Source of the DNA: Eubacterium sp.
GTDB lineage: Bacteria; Bacillota; Clostridia; Lachnospirales; Lachnospiraceae
Length of the DNA stretch: 64,000 bases
Assembly (NCBI GenBank): GCA_017433825.1
Contig: JAFRGL010000001.1
Location: forward strand, 35,137 to 99,136
Direction of reading: 5' to 3'
Positions 55,611 through 64,000 of this stretch are shown here, in pieces; within the stretch, counting starts at the first letter, position 1, and the number at the start of each line of letters is the position of its first letter. A model generated the notes under the pieces. The model was given only the letters and a program-made list of their open reading frames with translations, was not told where the DNA came from and did no database searches. A program made the translations under genes and the position numbers.

Positions 55611-56858
55611 ATGTATATTAAACGGGCTATTGAAGAAATTCTTGTTTCCAATTTCAGGAAATCGAAAGCGCTTGCCGTCACCGGGGCGCGTCAGGTTGGC
55701 AAAACGACAACTACAAAGCATCTGTATCCCGAAACACAGAGGATTAACATGAAGGACGGGCGGCTTCTTGCCGCGGCTGCAGATGATCCGCACTCCTTTC
55801 TTGACGGCTTTGGGACACCGCTTTTTATTGATGAAGTTCAAAATGCTCCTTTCCTTCTCAATGAGGCCAAGGTTATTCTGGACGAGACAAATACAAAAAG
55901 CAACTATATCTTTTCAGGTTCACAGAAATGGGAATTAATGAAAGGCTTATCCGAATCATTGGCCGGGTCTGTTTCCATTCTTGAAATGACAACCTTGTCC
56001 ATGCGGGAATTGAAAGGAACAGACTTCAATATGCCCTTTTCATTAACGGAGGATTATCTCAATGCGCGGAGCCGCAACTTGAAAAAATACGACAATATCT
56101 GGACTTATATCCATAATGGATTTTATCCGGAACTGTATGATGACGACCCAAGGGACTGGAATTCTTATTACAGGGATTATATCGCGACTTATCTGGAAAA
56201 GGATGTTTATGATATTCTGAAAGTCAAAGATTCCAACACGTTTTACCGTTTCCTTGTTTCTGTGGCCGCGAGAACCGGAAGCGTGCTGAACTATTCCAAT
56301 ATAGCGAATGACATCGGCACGGACAGCGAAACGGTTAAAAGCTGGCTTGGCGTCCTGGAAAAGACCGGCATTGTATATCTTCTTCAGCCTTATTTCAACT
56401 CCCATCTGTCCAGGGCAATAAAAACGCCTAAAATCTATATGCGTGATACAGGGCTGGCGGCTTACCTGACCAACTGGACAACAACGGAGCAACTAAGGGA
56501 CGGCGCCATGAACGGGGCGTTTTTCGAAACATTTATCATCAATGAAATTATCAAATCTTATATTAATGCCGGAAAGGACTATACCAGATACGTTTATTAT
56601 TACCGGGGAAAAGACAAAAAAAAGAAGAATGGTGAAAGCGAAGAAAATGAAATTGATTTTATCATTGAAGAAAACAACACCCTTTTCCCCATCGAAATCA
56701 AAAAGAACAGCACGGTAAAAGCCGATATGGCTTCTTCCTTCCCTGTTCTTGACAAAGACATTGAAAAAAAGCGCGGCACCGGGGCGATCATATGTACAGG
56801 CGATTATAAAATCAAGCTGAGGGACAATCTGTACGCGTTGCCTGTTGAGTATATATGA
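55611..56858 (+). CDS. AAA_14 ATPase with DUF4143 domain
   Basis: A 415-aa P-loop ATPase. Walker A is VTGARQVGKTTTTKHLY (about 23-39), Walker B TPLFIDEVQNAPF and sensor FSGSQKWELM. The C-terminal DUF4143 region (residues 180-390) contains a winged helix (NYSNIANDIGTDSETVKSWLGVLEKTGIVYLLQPY) and a restriction-endonuclease-like strand pair (ENEIDFIIEENNTLFPIEIKK) with D, E and K as in PD-(D/E)xK nucleases. These STAND-like proteins are common, often multi-copy and of unknown role. GGAGGG sets the start. It is more AT-rich than most of the window, consistent with transfer. Confidence 0.82.
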   Translation: MYIKRAIEEILVSNFRKSKALAVTGARQVGKTTTTKHLYPETQRINMKDGRLLAAAADDPHSFLDGFGTPLFIDEVQNAPFLLNEAKVILDETNTKSNYIFSGSQKWELMKGLSESLAGSVSILEMTTLSMRELKGTDFNMPFSLTEDYLNARSRNLKKYDNIWTYIHNGFYPELYDDDPRDWNSYYRDYIATYLEKDVYDILKVKDSNTFYRFLVSVAARTGSVLNYSNIANDIGTDSETVKSWLGVLEKTGIVYLLQPYFNSHLSRAIKTPKIYMRDTGLAAYLTNWTTTEQLRDGAMNGAFFETFIINEIIKSYINAGKDYTRYVYYYRGKDKKKKNGESEENEIDFIIEENNTLFPIEIKKNSTVKADMASSFPVLDKDIEKKRGTGAIICTGDYKIKLRDNLYALPVEYI

Positions 56859-56888
56859 TCGCATGAATACCCTGATTTCTTCCTTTGT

Positions 56889-56913
56889 TTGAGGTTCCAA
56901 AACGGAACCTCAA
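56889..56913. terminator. Stem-loop between convergent ATPase and mazG genes
   Basis: TTGAGGTTCC / GGAACCTCAA, 10-bp perfect stem with five-base loop, overlapping the mazG stop; no clear T run on either strand. Confidence 0.4.
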
Positions 56914-57404
56914 CCCGTCATATTCCTGCTTGTATTGTACCCCTTCCTCTTCTGCGCCTGTTCCACCAGGGTAATTCCTTCTTCGAAGGCAGCGGGCAGG
57001 TATTGATTCTCCAGCGTTTTGTCTTTGTTCTCCAGCTTTTTGATTTCTTCCCAGCGGGCATGCTCTTCTTCCGCACTGTCCACCTTTTCATCCCCGAACA
57101 CATGGGGATGCCTGCGGATCATCTTATCGCTGACCGCGGCAATCACGTCATCCATGGTAAAAAGCCCTTCCTCGGACGCAATCTGCGCCTGGATAACCAC
57201 CTGCAGAAGCAAATCTCCCAGCTCCTCCTTCAGGTTGTCAGAATTGCCGGTTTCCGTCAGGATGTTAATGCCGCAGACCGCCTCGCAGGCTTCCTCTATG
57301 ATTTCCGGCTTTAAGGATTCATGGGTCTGCTGCCTGTCCCAGGGGCAGCCGTCTTCCGCCCTGAGCCTTTCCACAATGGCTTTGAATTTTTCGAATTCCG
57401 TCAT
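56910..57404 (-). CDS. mazG: Nucleoside triphosphate pyrophosphohydrolase, MazG type
   Basis: A 164-aa single-domain MazG protein that splits (d)NTPs to monophosphate and pyrophosphate and clears aberrant nucleotides. The start CPWDRQQTHESLKPEIIEEACEAVCGI and EELGDLLLQVVIQAQIASEEG supply the ExxE...ExxD magnesium site. DEKVDSAEEEHARWEEIKK ends the domain. It has half the length of the two-domain E. coli enzyme. Its ATG directly follows the stop of the MATE gene, so they share a transcript. Confidence 0.9.
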   Translation of the reverse strand: MTEFEKFKAIVERLRAEDGCPWDRQQTHESLKPEIIEEACEAVCGINILTETGNSDNLKEELGDLLLQVVIQAQIASEEGLFTMDDVIAAVSDKMIRRHPHVFGDEKVDSAEEEHARWEEIKKLENKDKTLENQYLPAAFEEGITLVEQAQKRKGYNTSRNMTG

Positions 57405-58817
57405 TTAAGCTTCTCCTGCTTTTTCCTTGCTGCTTACCAGGTTCTTCGCCCAGGTCCCCCTCTTTACGATTACAAGCCCCAGTATGACACGGATGAGGTC
57501 CGCCACCTTTTCAATGGCGAAAATGGCGATGACCGTCAGAACCGAATACCTGGTCAGACAGAAGACCAGGGGCAGGGAAATCACAATAGTGAAACAGGCG
57601 TCAAAAAAGAAGGTAATCAGGGTTTTTCCGCCGCAGCGGATTGTAAAGTACAAAGAATGATACAGTGCGCCGATGGGCAGATGGAAAGCGTTGATCCGCA
57701 GCATCATCATGGCCATTTCCCGGATATCCATGGAGGTATTGTACAGAAGCGGTATTTTCGGTGCCACAAGATACATGACAACACCGATGCCAACGTGCAG
57801 TACAAAGGTGAAAAACAGAAGCTTTCTGTCCGTATCGATGGCCTCTTCTATCCTGCCGGCTCCCAGCTGCTGCCCTACCAGGACGGATATGGCCGCACCC
57901 ATGGACATGTTGATGACCAGGAAAATGGTCACCGCCGTATTGGTGATATTCATGGCGGCCACGACTTCCAGCCCGCGGGTGGAATAGCTCTGGTTGATCA
58001 TGGTAATACCTAAAGAGAACAGCACCTCATTTAAGATAAGCGGCGCGCCGGTTTTGATGATTTTCTTCAGCAGACTTCCGGGAATATAGAATTTGCTGTA
58101 CACTTCCTTCACGAACTGATACCGGTTGGACCGCACGTGGGCGAAAATGACGATAATCGCGCATTCCACATACCTGGAAATGACCGTGGCAATCGCCGCG
58201 CCGATAACACCTAAGCGCGGGAAGCCCAGCTTGCCGAAAATCAGCAGGTAATTGAAGGTCATGTTGATGAGGATGGCGATTACGCTGGCGATCATGGGCA
58301 CTACGGTCTCCCCTGCCTCACGCAGGGTGGAGCTGTAGGCGTTCACCAGGGCAAAGGGCACGAAGCCGATAAGCATCACCTTCATATAATCCTGTGCGCT
58401 GGCCAGGGTTTCCGCCACACCGCCGCTGCCGGTGGTATCGGTCAGGAAGAGCATGATAAGCCTGTCCCCGGCGAAAATCAGGATCAGGATGCCTGCCAGG
58501 GCCACCAGCACGCATACCAGGATTTTGAAGCGGAAGCACCGCCTTACGCCTTCCGTATCCCCGTTTCCGTAATACTGGGCGCCGTAAATAGACCCGGCGG
58601 AAACGATGCCGAACATGGTAATGAAGATAACCATGGACAGCTGGTTTACCACGGATACGCTGGTAATAGCCACCGTTCCGACCCGGCCCACCATGATATT
58701 GTCGATAAGGGTGACGAAGTTTGTCACCGCGCTTTGTATGATAATCGGGATTACCAGGGTCAGCAGCCTTCTGTAGAAAGCCGCATCACCGATAAATTTG
58801 TGTTTTGTTCCTGTCAT
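57405..58817 (-). CDS. MATE family efflux transporter
   Basis: A 470-aa membrane protein with 12 helices in two similar halves (AVTNFVTLIDNIMVGRVGTVAITSVSVVNQL and TGAPLILNEVLFSLGITMINQSYSTRGLEVVAAMNITNT). This is the pattern of NorM/DinF-like Na+ or H+ coupled exporters. The complete length is normal. AAAGG precedes the ATG. It shares an operon with mazG; drug specificity is unknown. Confidence 0.87.
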   Translation of the reverse strand: MTGTKHKFIGDAAFYRRLLTLVIPIIIQSAVTNFVTLIDNIMVGRVGTVAITSVSVVNQLSMVIFITMFGIVSAGSIYGAQYYGNGDTEGVRRCFRFKILVCVLVALAGILILIFAGDRLIMLFLTDTTGSGGVAETLASAQDYMKVMLIGFVPFALVNAYSSTLREAGETVVPMIASVIAILINMTFNYLLIFGKLGFPRLGVIGAAIATVISRYVECAIIVIFAHVRSNRYQFVKEVYSKFYIPGSLLKKIIKTGAPLILNEVLFSLGITMINQSYSTRGLEVVAAMNITNTAVTIFLVINMSMGAAISVLVGQQLGAGRIEEAIDTDRKLLFFTFVLHVGIGVVMYLVAPKIPLLYNTSMDIREMAMMMLRINAFHLPIGALYHSLYFTIRCGGKTLITFFFDACFTIVISLPLVFCLTRYSVLTVIAIFAIEKVADLIRVILGLVIVKRGTWAKNLVSSKEKAGEA

Positions 58818-58885
58818 TATGTCAACCTTTATGTGCTTTCTTGTATGTCCTGATTTCTTTTATGCCGTTCCGGCCTTCCGCTTTT

Positions 58886-59632
58886 TTAACTGAACGAAAG
58901 CAGGAAGTCCATGGTCCGTCTGGCCGCTTTCTTCGAAGCGTGGCCGTTGAACCCGTGTCCGCCGCCGGAAATCATTTCCAGCCGCGCATTTGCATAATAA
59001 TTCTCCGCCAGATCCTTCGAGCTTTCCGGCGGCACAACGATATCCTTATTGCCCTGGACCAGAAGCACCGGCCTGTCATAGCCTTTGATTTCCGCGTAAA
59101 TATCCGTCTTCAGGGCATCATCCGTGTAGATTTGCCCCAGAGGCACATCCCACAGTTCGGTCATGTCCGGCTCGCCCGCGTCCCGCATTTCCTGCGCATG
59201 CTTCCCGATACCGATGGCCGGGTACCACAGCACCAGGCCCGCGCAGGTTTCCGGATGTCTGGCAGCCGCCAGTGCCGCCACATAACCGCCCTGGCTTTCA
59301 CCGCCCGCAAAAAGCTTTTCCGCATCTGCCTGCGGCATGGTTTTTACCCTGTCAAGCACCGCCAGAAGATCGTCTTCCTCCGTAACCACCGACATTTCCG
59401 TCGTGCTGCCGTCACTGGTGCTTAAAAGGCCGCCGCCGCAGAAATCGAACAGAACAATGCCCAGGCCGTTTTCCGCAAAAAGAGGACCGTAATGGGCCAG
59501 CTCCTGCCAGTTGCTGCCGAAACCGTGGCCGAAAACCAGCGTCGTATATTTACCCGTCTCCCCGGGGAAGAAGAACCGCCCCCGGACGGTGTATCCTTTG
59601 GAATTGGTACAGGAAAAATCACCGGAATACAT
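58886..59632 (-). CDS. Alpha/beta hydrolase
   Basis: A 248-aa enzyme of the S9/dienelactone-hydrolase-like branch. The oxyanion loop is TLVFGHGFGSNW, the nucleophile elbow GGESQGGYVAAL (GxSxG, about residues 107-111), the acid near VLLVQGNKDIVVPPESS and the histidine in ISGGGHGFNGHASK. There is no signal peptide. Likely an esterase or acyl-peptide hydrolase acting on small esters; the substrate is unknown. GGAGACAGG precedes the ATG. Confidence 0.85.
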   Translation of the reverse strand: MYSGDFSCTNSKGYTVRGRFFFPGETGKYTTLVFGHGFGSNWQELAHYGPLFAENGLGIVLFDFCGGGLLSTSDGSTTEMSVVTEEDDLLAVLDRVKTMPQADAEKLFAGGESQGGYVAALAAARHPETCAGLVLWYPAIGIGKHAQEMRDAGEPDMTELWDVPLGQIYTDDALKTDIYAEIKGYDRPVLLVQGNKDIVVPPESSKDLAENYYANARLEMISGGGHGFNGHASKKAARRTMDFLLSFS

Positions 59633-59718
59633 CCCGCCTGTCTCCTTTGAATTGTTTATTTATGTTTCGCATCCGTCATACCGCACGTAATAAAGTATTA
59701 TACCCGATAATACGCAAG

Positions 59719-59746
59719 TTGAAAAGGGGAGAAAAGGTGGTATAAT
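59719..59746 (+). promoter_or_regulatory. Promoter of the second FAD oxidoreductase gene
   Basis: TTGAAA (59719-59724), 16-bp spacer ending TGG, TATAAT (59741-59746): extended -10. Confidence 0.6.
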
Positions 59747-59822
59747 GAATTGCGTAAAATATTCATGTCGTTTTATTTGAGTAACTGACCGCGGTAAACG
59801 CGGCAGACACGGAGGATAAAGG

Positions 59823-61376
59823 ATGCAGCCTGTCAGAAAAGAACTCTACTGTGATTTATGTATTGTCGGCGGCGGCGTGGGCGGCTGCGCAGCGGCCATA
59901 GAAGCGGCCCGCAAGGGGCTTCATGTAATTCTTGTGGAAAAAGGCGTTTCCTTAGGCGGCCTGGCCACCAACGGCTATGTGCCCCAGATCGCCGGCGGCA
60001 CCGAAGGCATCTGCCTGGAATTCGCCAAAGAGTTGGAAAAACGCGGACATTTAAGGAAGCTGAAAGTCCCGGGCGGCCCGGAAGAAGGCTTCTACCGGAA
60101 TTCCAGCTTTGAACCGGAACACGGCAAATTCGTCCTGGAAGACATGCTCATGAGCGCAGGCGCCAGAGTCCTTTATGACGCCACCTGTTTTGACGTGGAT
60201 ATGGACGGCGAAATCATCAGGGAAGCCTTCTTCCACACCAAGGGCGGTGTAATGGGCATCAAGGCGGAAATGTATATCGACGCCACTGGCGATGCGGACG
60301 TGGCCGCCATGGCCAATGTTCCCTGTGAGATCGGCGGCCAGGATTTCGCAGGACTCAACATTTCCTCCACCTTAGGCTCCCGCTGGTCCGGCGCGAACCT
60401 GACCAGATATTATGAGGAAGACAGGAAATACCGCAAAAAACAGGCCGACGAAGGCGCAAAGGAAGTTCATCCTTTAATCTATGATCTGGAATGTCAGTGG
60501 ATTGAAGAAGGGAAACTGGTCCGCCATGTGGCCAATAAATTCTCCGGCTTCTTCGCCGTCATCATCCCGCCCACAACCCTGGACAACGCGGATTTTGCCA
60601 CATTCTCCTTCCACAGTTATTACTGTCATAATACGGACTGCGAGGACATCACCCGCCAGGTGCTGGAGCAGCACCAGCTGATGAAGGGCTTTGAGGAATT
60701 CTTAAGAAATGCGGTTCCCGGCTTTGAAAACGTCCGTCTTGTGGGTACCGGATCGCTTCCGGGCGCAAGGGAATCCCGCCGGATTTACGGTGAATACATG
60801 CTGAAAGCCGCGGATGTCTGCTGCGGCACCAAATTCGGGGACGGCATTGCCCGGTTCCCGGAAATGCTGGATACCCACCATCCCACCAACAGCGACCTGG
60901 TGTTCATGCGTCATTTTCATATGAAGGAACCGAAAGGCAGCGCGGTTACCCTGCAAGGCTTCGACCCGGCGTATATGCACCCGCTCGGACATCCGGAGGG
61001 CGTCCAGGTGCGTCCCTCACCCGCGGACTGGTGTGATATCCCCTACCGCAGCATTGTGCCGAAGGTCTGCGACAACCTGTTCGTTGTAGGACGCTGCTGT
61101 TCCGCGGAATTCCACGCCAACGGCGCCATGCGGATTATCGGCCCGTCCATGGGAACCGGCCATGCGGCAGGGCTCGCGTCCTATGTGGCCATTTCCGAGA
61201 AGGTACGCCCGCGGGATATAGACGGCAGGGTAATCCGTCAGATGCTGATAGCGGAAGGCGTTCCGCTGGACCAGCCCACCGACGAATTCTGGGAGTTCAC
61301 CAGAAAACAAGCCGAAGAAGGCGAATTCTTTATCAATCCCGGCGATGCCATCAGCACCCGGCCGAAGAAGAATTAA
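59823..61376 (+). CDS. FAD-dependent oxidoreductase (FAD_oxidored family)
   Basis: A 517-aa soluble flavoprotein. The N-terminal dinucleotide motif is CIVGGGVGGCAAAIEAARKGLHVILVEKG (GxGxxG at about 16-21) with LGGLATNGYVPQIAGGTEG after it. The middle IDATGDADVAAMANVPCEIGG and the C-terminal NLFVVGRCCSAEFHANGAMRIIGPSMGTGHAAG close the FAD site. It has no secretion signal. GGAGG precedes the ATG and it has its own promoter and terminator. The physiological substrate is unknown; it is not closely similar to the flavoprotein at 462-2012. Confidence 0.8.
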   Translation: MQPVRKELYCDLCIVGGGVGGCAAAIEAARKGLHVILVEKGVSLGGLATNGYVPQIAGGTEGICLEFAKELEKRGHLRKLKVPGGPEEGFYRNSSFEPEHGKFVLEDMLMSAGARVLYDATCFDVDMDGEIIREAFFHTKGGVMGIKAEMYIDATGDADVAAMANVPCEIGGQDFAGLNISSTLGSRWSGANLTRYYEEDRKYRKKQADEGAKEVHPLIYDLECQWIEEGKLVRHVANKFSGFFAVIIPPTTLDNADFATFSFHSYYCHNTDCEDITRQVLEQHQLMKGFEEFLRNAVPGFENVRLVGTGSLPGARESRRIYGEYMLKAADVCCGTKFGDGIARFPEMLDTHHPTNSDLVFMRHFHMKEPKGSAVTLQGFDPAYMHPLGHPEGVQVRPSPADWCDIPYRSIVPKVCDNLFVVGRCCSAEFHANGAMRIIGPSMGTGHAAGLASYVAISEKVRPRDIDGRVIRQMLIAEGVPLDQPTDEFWEFTRKQAEEGEFFINPGDAISTRPKKN

Positions 61377-61408
61377 TATTCAGGACGGCAGACGAATATA
61401 CGAAAAAC

Positions 61409-61446
61409 GTCAGCTGCCCACCTGCCAGGGCAGGTGGGCAGCTGAC
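61409..61446. terminator. Bidirectional terminator, 18-bp perfect inverted repeat
   Basis: GTCAGCTGCCCACCTGCC and its exact reverse complement separated by AG, with T-rich tails on both strands. Confidence 0.88.
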
Positions 61447-61766
61447 TATTTATGTTTTTTCTTTTTCGGAACAGGCAGCTCGTCATACATGGCTTCAAAA
61501 AGCTCCCGCAGGAACTCCCTGTTCTCCACATTATCAACAAGCAGCATTTCTTTTGCTCCTTCATACGGCAGGTCCTTATCCGCATCCGGCATCCTGGCAG
61601 CTGCTGCCTTCACCGATTTGACGAGGAACCGGTCATCATAAATGCCTCCGACCACCTTGTCACGATAATAGATAATGTACTCCCCCATCATGGCACGAAC
61701 TGATATGCCGTTCAGCTCAGAAAGCTGATCCAGAATATATGCCAGGTACGCTTTGCTTGAAGCCAT
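61446..61766 (-). CDS. TfoX N-terminal-domain protein
   Basis: A 106-aa protein with the TfoX/Sxy N-terminal fold: SVRAMMGEYIIYYRDKVVGGIYDDRFLVKSV and ..DLPYEGAKEMLLVDNVENREFLRELFEAMYDELP. In gamma-proteobacteria Sxy activates competence; the stand-alone domain in clostridia has no known role. The basic tail PKKKKHK is notable. GGAGAATTAT precedes the ATG. Confidence 0.8.
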   Translation of the reverse strand: MASSKAYLAYILDQLSELNGISVRAMMGEYIIYYRDKVVGGIYDDRFLVKSVKAAAARMPDADKDLPYEGAKEMLLVDNVENREFLRELFEAMYDELPVPKKKKHK

Positions 61767-61924
61767 ATAATTCTCCTTTCGCGAATTGCTCCTTTTTCCA
61801 GACCGGCCTCATCGATTATTTCATTTTCCAGTTTTCCGCCGTTCCCGATGATCGTCCGCCGCGAAGCTTCAAACTGTTTTTCATTTCATTCCCGTACATC
61901 TGATGCTCCTTATCAAATCAGGCT

Positions 61925-62326
61925 TCACAGCGGCACAATCTCCAGGATATCGTCCATGGGGATATTGGTGCCGTCTTCCAGCACCACCAGCTGGAGCACG
62001 CTGTCTATGTCTTTTATCCGGCCGGAAACGTTAAGATATGCGCCGCCGGTCTTCCTCGCGTCCGGCAGGAAATACAGGATTTCCGCCTCCGGCAGTTCCT
62101 TGATGCGCGCAGCCAGCTTCTGCAAAGCCCGGTCAATTTCCTCTTTCATGCTCTCGTCCGGAATTACCTTCTCAAAGGTAAGCCGGCCTTCCTCGGCGAT
62201 GGCCGCGCCGTGCCCGTTCAGGGCCGCGAAAGGCGCAAACTGGGCTGCCCGGTCGTGGTTTGACATCTGCGGGTGCCTGGAAGACTTTTCGTACGGCAGG
62301 TTTATGATGTCATCATATCTGCTCAT
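61925..62326 (-). CDS. YolD-like protein
   Basis: A 133-aa protein with the YolD-like pattern MSNHDRAAQFAPFAALNGHGAAI and a C-terminal beta part (LNVSGRIKDIDSVLQLVVLEDGTNIPMDDILEIVPL). Such genes commonly accompany UvrX/YqjW-type Y-family polymerases in Bacillota and are thought to take part in the SOS response. It overlaps the polymerase stop by four bases (ATGA), so the two are translationally coupled. The 158 bp after it holds nothing recognisable. Confidence 0.8.
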   Translation of the reverse strand: MSRYDDIINLPYEKSSRHPQMSNHDRAAQFAPFAALNGHGAAIAEEGRLTFEKVIPDESMKEEIDRALQKLAARIKELPEAEILYFLPDARKTGGAYLNVSGRIKDIDSVLQLVVLEDGTNIPMDDILEIVPL

Positions 62327-63852
62327 GCCTTGTGTCCTCCGATCTGTTTGTTTCTCTCCCGGGCTGTGCCGCCTTCCAGGAAGTTCATCCCCTTCAGGAT
62401 GGCGTTCTTGCCGAACCGCTTCTGGATTTCCAGCACCGCCTTCTGGCGGTTTTTCTCCCTTTCCAGCTTCTGCTTCTCTTCCTCTTCCTTTTCGTAATCG
62501 GTGAAGAGGCTCATCTGTTCGTACTGCGGTTCCTCTTCCGCCTTCCCCTCGAACGACAGGTTCATGGCGGAAATATTGATACGCCTTACGGTAAGGCTCC
62601 TGTCCATGATTTCATCGAAGAGCTTTGTGGCTGCATCCATGATAAGCCGGGTGGAAGAAGTGCTTTTGCCTAAGTTTACCGAACCGTGGGCGCTTTTTGG
62701 CACCAGCCGGCCGTAATAATCCGCAGCGATTTCCCCCTTATACCGCTTCATGGCTTCCTCGTCCTTCAGGTTGGACATGTCGTAGCCCACGTGCAGCACA
62801 ATCTGATCAGTGGTCACGCCTTTGTCCACCATGTCCAGCACCAGGGAATCCGCCATCTCCCGCATGACCAGCCGGGCTTCTTCAAAGGCATAAGGCCTGG
62901 TCAGCACCTGGCCGGAGCTTAAGCTGTTGCTTTCCGGCCGGTAAGACTTGATATCCGCCATGGTGCAGCTTTCATAGCCCCAGGCATGGTCAATCAGAAG
63001 CTCCGCATTGATGCCGAAGAGCTTATACAGCAAATCCTCATCCGCCAGGGAGCACCTTGCCACGTCGCCCATGGTAAACATGCCTGCCGACGCCAGCCTT
63101 TTTGCATAGCCCCGGCCAATCCGCCAGAAATCCGTCAGAGGCGTATGATCCCACAGAAGCTTCCGGTAGCTCATCTCGTCCAGTTCGGCAATACGCACGC
63201 CGTTCTCGTCCGCGGGCATCCTTTTCGCCACAATGTCCATGGCGATTTTGCATAAATAAAGGTTTGTGCCGACGCCGGCAGTGGCGGTAATACCGGTCAC
63301 ACCCACAACCTCACGCACCAGCATCATGGCAAATTCCCTGGCGGTCATCTTCGCCGCCGCCAGGTAATCCGTCACGTCGATAAACACCTCGTCGATGGAA
63401 TAGACGTGCACGTCCTCCGGCGCCACGTATTTCATGTAAATGCCGTAAATTTTCGTGCTAGATTTGATATAATGGGCCATTCTGGGCGGCGCAATAATCA
63501 TTTCCAGCTCCAGGCCGGGGTCTGCTGCCAGCTCGTCCGCGTCATCGGAAGCGCCGGTAAACTGTCCGCCCGGGGCTTTCGCCAGTCTGGCCTTGTTGAT
63601 TTCACGTACTTTCTGCAGGAGTTCGAAAAGTCTCGGTCTTCCGGGAATGCCGTAGCTTTTCAGGGCAGGCGAAACAGCCAGGCAGATGGTTTTATCTGTC
63701 CGGCTCGCGTCCGCAACCACCAGGTTTGTCTTTAAGGGGTCCCTGCCCCGCTCCACACATTCCACCGACGCATAGAAGGATTTCAGGTCGATGGCCACGT
63801 ACTGTCTTTCATTTCCGGCCATTTTAAACTGCTCCCGGGCGTTCGTTTCCAT
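62323..63852 (-). CDS. Y-family DNA polymerase (UmuC/UvrX-like)
   Basis: A 509-aa translesion polymerase. Catalytic acidic residues are in AIDLKSFYASVEC (first Asp) and VHVYSIDEVFIDVT (SIDE motif). Helix-hairpin-helix and little-finger domains follow (LWDHTPLTDFWRIGRGYAKRLASAG; SVNLGKSTSSTRLIMDAA). The C-terminal KEEEEKQKLEREKNRQKAV region is a charged coil. Either Met1 or Met11 (MAGNERQYVAIDLKSFY) could be the start; GGGAG precedes Met11. No convincing LexA box was found upstream within the window. Confidence 0.88.
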   Translation of the reverse strand: METNAREQFKMAGNERQYVAIDLKSFYASVECVERGRDPLKTNLVVADASRTDKTICLAVSPALKSYGIPGRPRLFELLQKVREINKARLAKAPGGQFTGASDDADELAADPGLELEMIIAPPRMAHYIKSSTKIYGIYMKYVAPEDVHVYSIDEVFIDVTDYLAAAKMTAREFAMMLVREVVGVTGITATAGVGTNLYLCKIAMDIVAKRMPADENGVRIAELDEMSYRKLLWDHTPLTDFWRIGRGYAKRLASAGMFTMGDVARCSLADEDLLYKLFGINAELLIDHAWGYESCTMADIKSYRPESNSLSSGQVLTRPYAFEEARLVMREMADSLVLDMVDKGVTTDQIVLHVGYDMSNLKDEEAMKRYKGEIAADYYGRLVPKSAHGSVNLGKSTSSTRLIMDAATKLFDEIMDRSLTVRRINISAMNLSFEGKAEEEPQYEQMSLFTDYEKEEEEKQKLEREKNRQKAVLEIQKRFGKNAILKGMNFLEGGTARERNKQIGGHKA

Positions 63853-64000
63853 ATTTTTTCCCTTGAATGAAAAACTAATCCTCGACTGAAATATCGCCTA
63901 GTAACATAGCGGCCGTTCTAAAGGCTCTCAGCGCGTTTAAACAGGGTGCCTTTCCCCGAAAAACGTGCTATAATGGTCACATTCCCGATTGCAGTGTAAT
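63853..64000. other. Right-end intergenic region with a rightward -10 box
   Basis: No gene. An extended -10 (TGC-TATAAT, 63966-63974) on the plus strand lacks a good -35 and may drive a gene beyond the window. Confidence 0.3.

Overview
The window is bacterial chromosome from a low-oxygen Bacillota, most likely a gut- or rumen-type member of the Clostridia. The evidence is a butyryl-CoA:acetate CoA-transferase homologue, DapL-type lysine/peptidoglycan synthesis, a five-piece split glutamate synthase, a type III glutamine synthetase, clostridial-type Shine-Dalgarno sequences and an ANTAR regulator beside glnA. The genus cannot be fixed by reading. Most of the window is GC-rich. The stretch 37.05-43.35 kb is visibly AT-richer and holds acquired DNA.

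Layout. 0-7 kb: the tail of a MATE exporter, a palindromic repeat, a flavoprotein/cupin pair, an HTH-ATPase-CYTH fusion protein, an ECF transporter S component, an acetyltransferase and the CoA-transferase. 7-37 kb: a nitrogen and glutamine supercluster. It contains purA-purB-pyrG, gdhA with a 59-aa acidic protein, glnA with the ANTAR regulator, glmS, the long operon glnN-amt/PII-asnB-purC-purF-dapF-dapL, the divergent five-gene glutamate synthase operon and carA-carB; guaA follows at 43.4-44.9 kb. 37-43 kb: a C39-like peptidase and an unknown gene, then a ~5 kb element at the 3' end of guaA carrying an ECF sigma/anti-sigma/lipoprotein set, a truncated MobV relaxase and a brnT-brnA toxin-antitoxin pair. 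45-64 kb: a YtrA-type ABC exporter operon, an AlkD-like protein, a lipoprotein, RlmI, an MFS carrier, a serine hydrolase, a decayed M24/HD pseudogene, an AAA/DUF4143 ATPase, mazG, a MATE exporter, a hydrolase, a second FAD oxidoreductase, a TfoX-like protein and a YolD-like/Y-family polymerase pair.

Main result. At least seven copies of one RNA control module lie in front of almost every glutamine- or ammonia-using operon: gdhA, the 59-aa gene, glnN (two in tandem), glutamate synthase, carAB and guaA, with a degenerate eighth in front of purA. In each, a strong promoter puts the transcript start within a few bases of a small hairpin. Its six-base loop has A at position 1 and G at position 4, the published recognition signature of ANTAR antiterminators. 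The 3' arm of that hairpin is also the 5' arm of an intrinsic terminator. The only ANTAR protein in the window is encoded directly downstream of glnA, and the glnA promoter has no such attenuator. The simplest reading is that the glnA-linked ANTAR protein switches on ammonium uptake (amt), assimilation (glnN, glutamate synthase, gdhA) and glutamine spending (carAB, guaA, asnB, purF) by antitermination. The 59-aa protein has its own module and no recognisable function, so it is the best candidate for an undescribed component.

Other points: guaA has a single in-frame TGA in an otherwise intact reading frame, amt is fused to a P-II signalling domain, and the HTH-ATPase-CYTH gene has a strong internal ribosome-binding site that could make a second, DNA-binding-free product.
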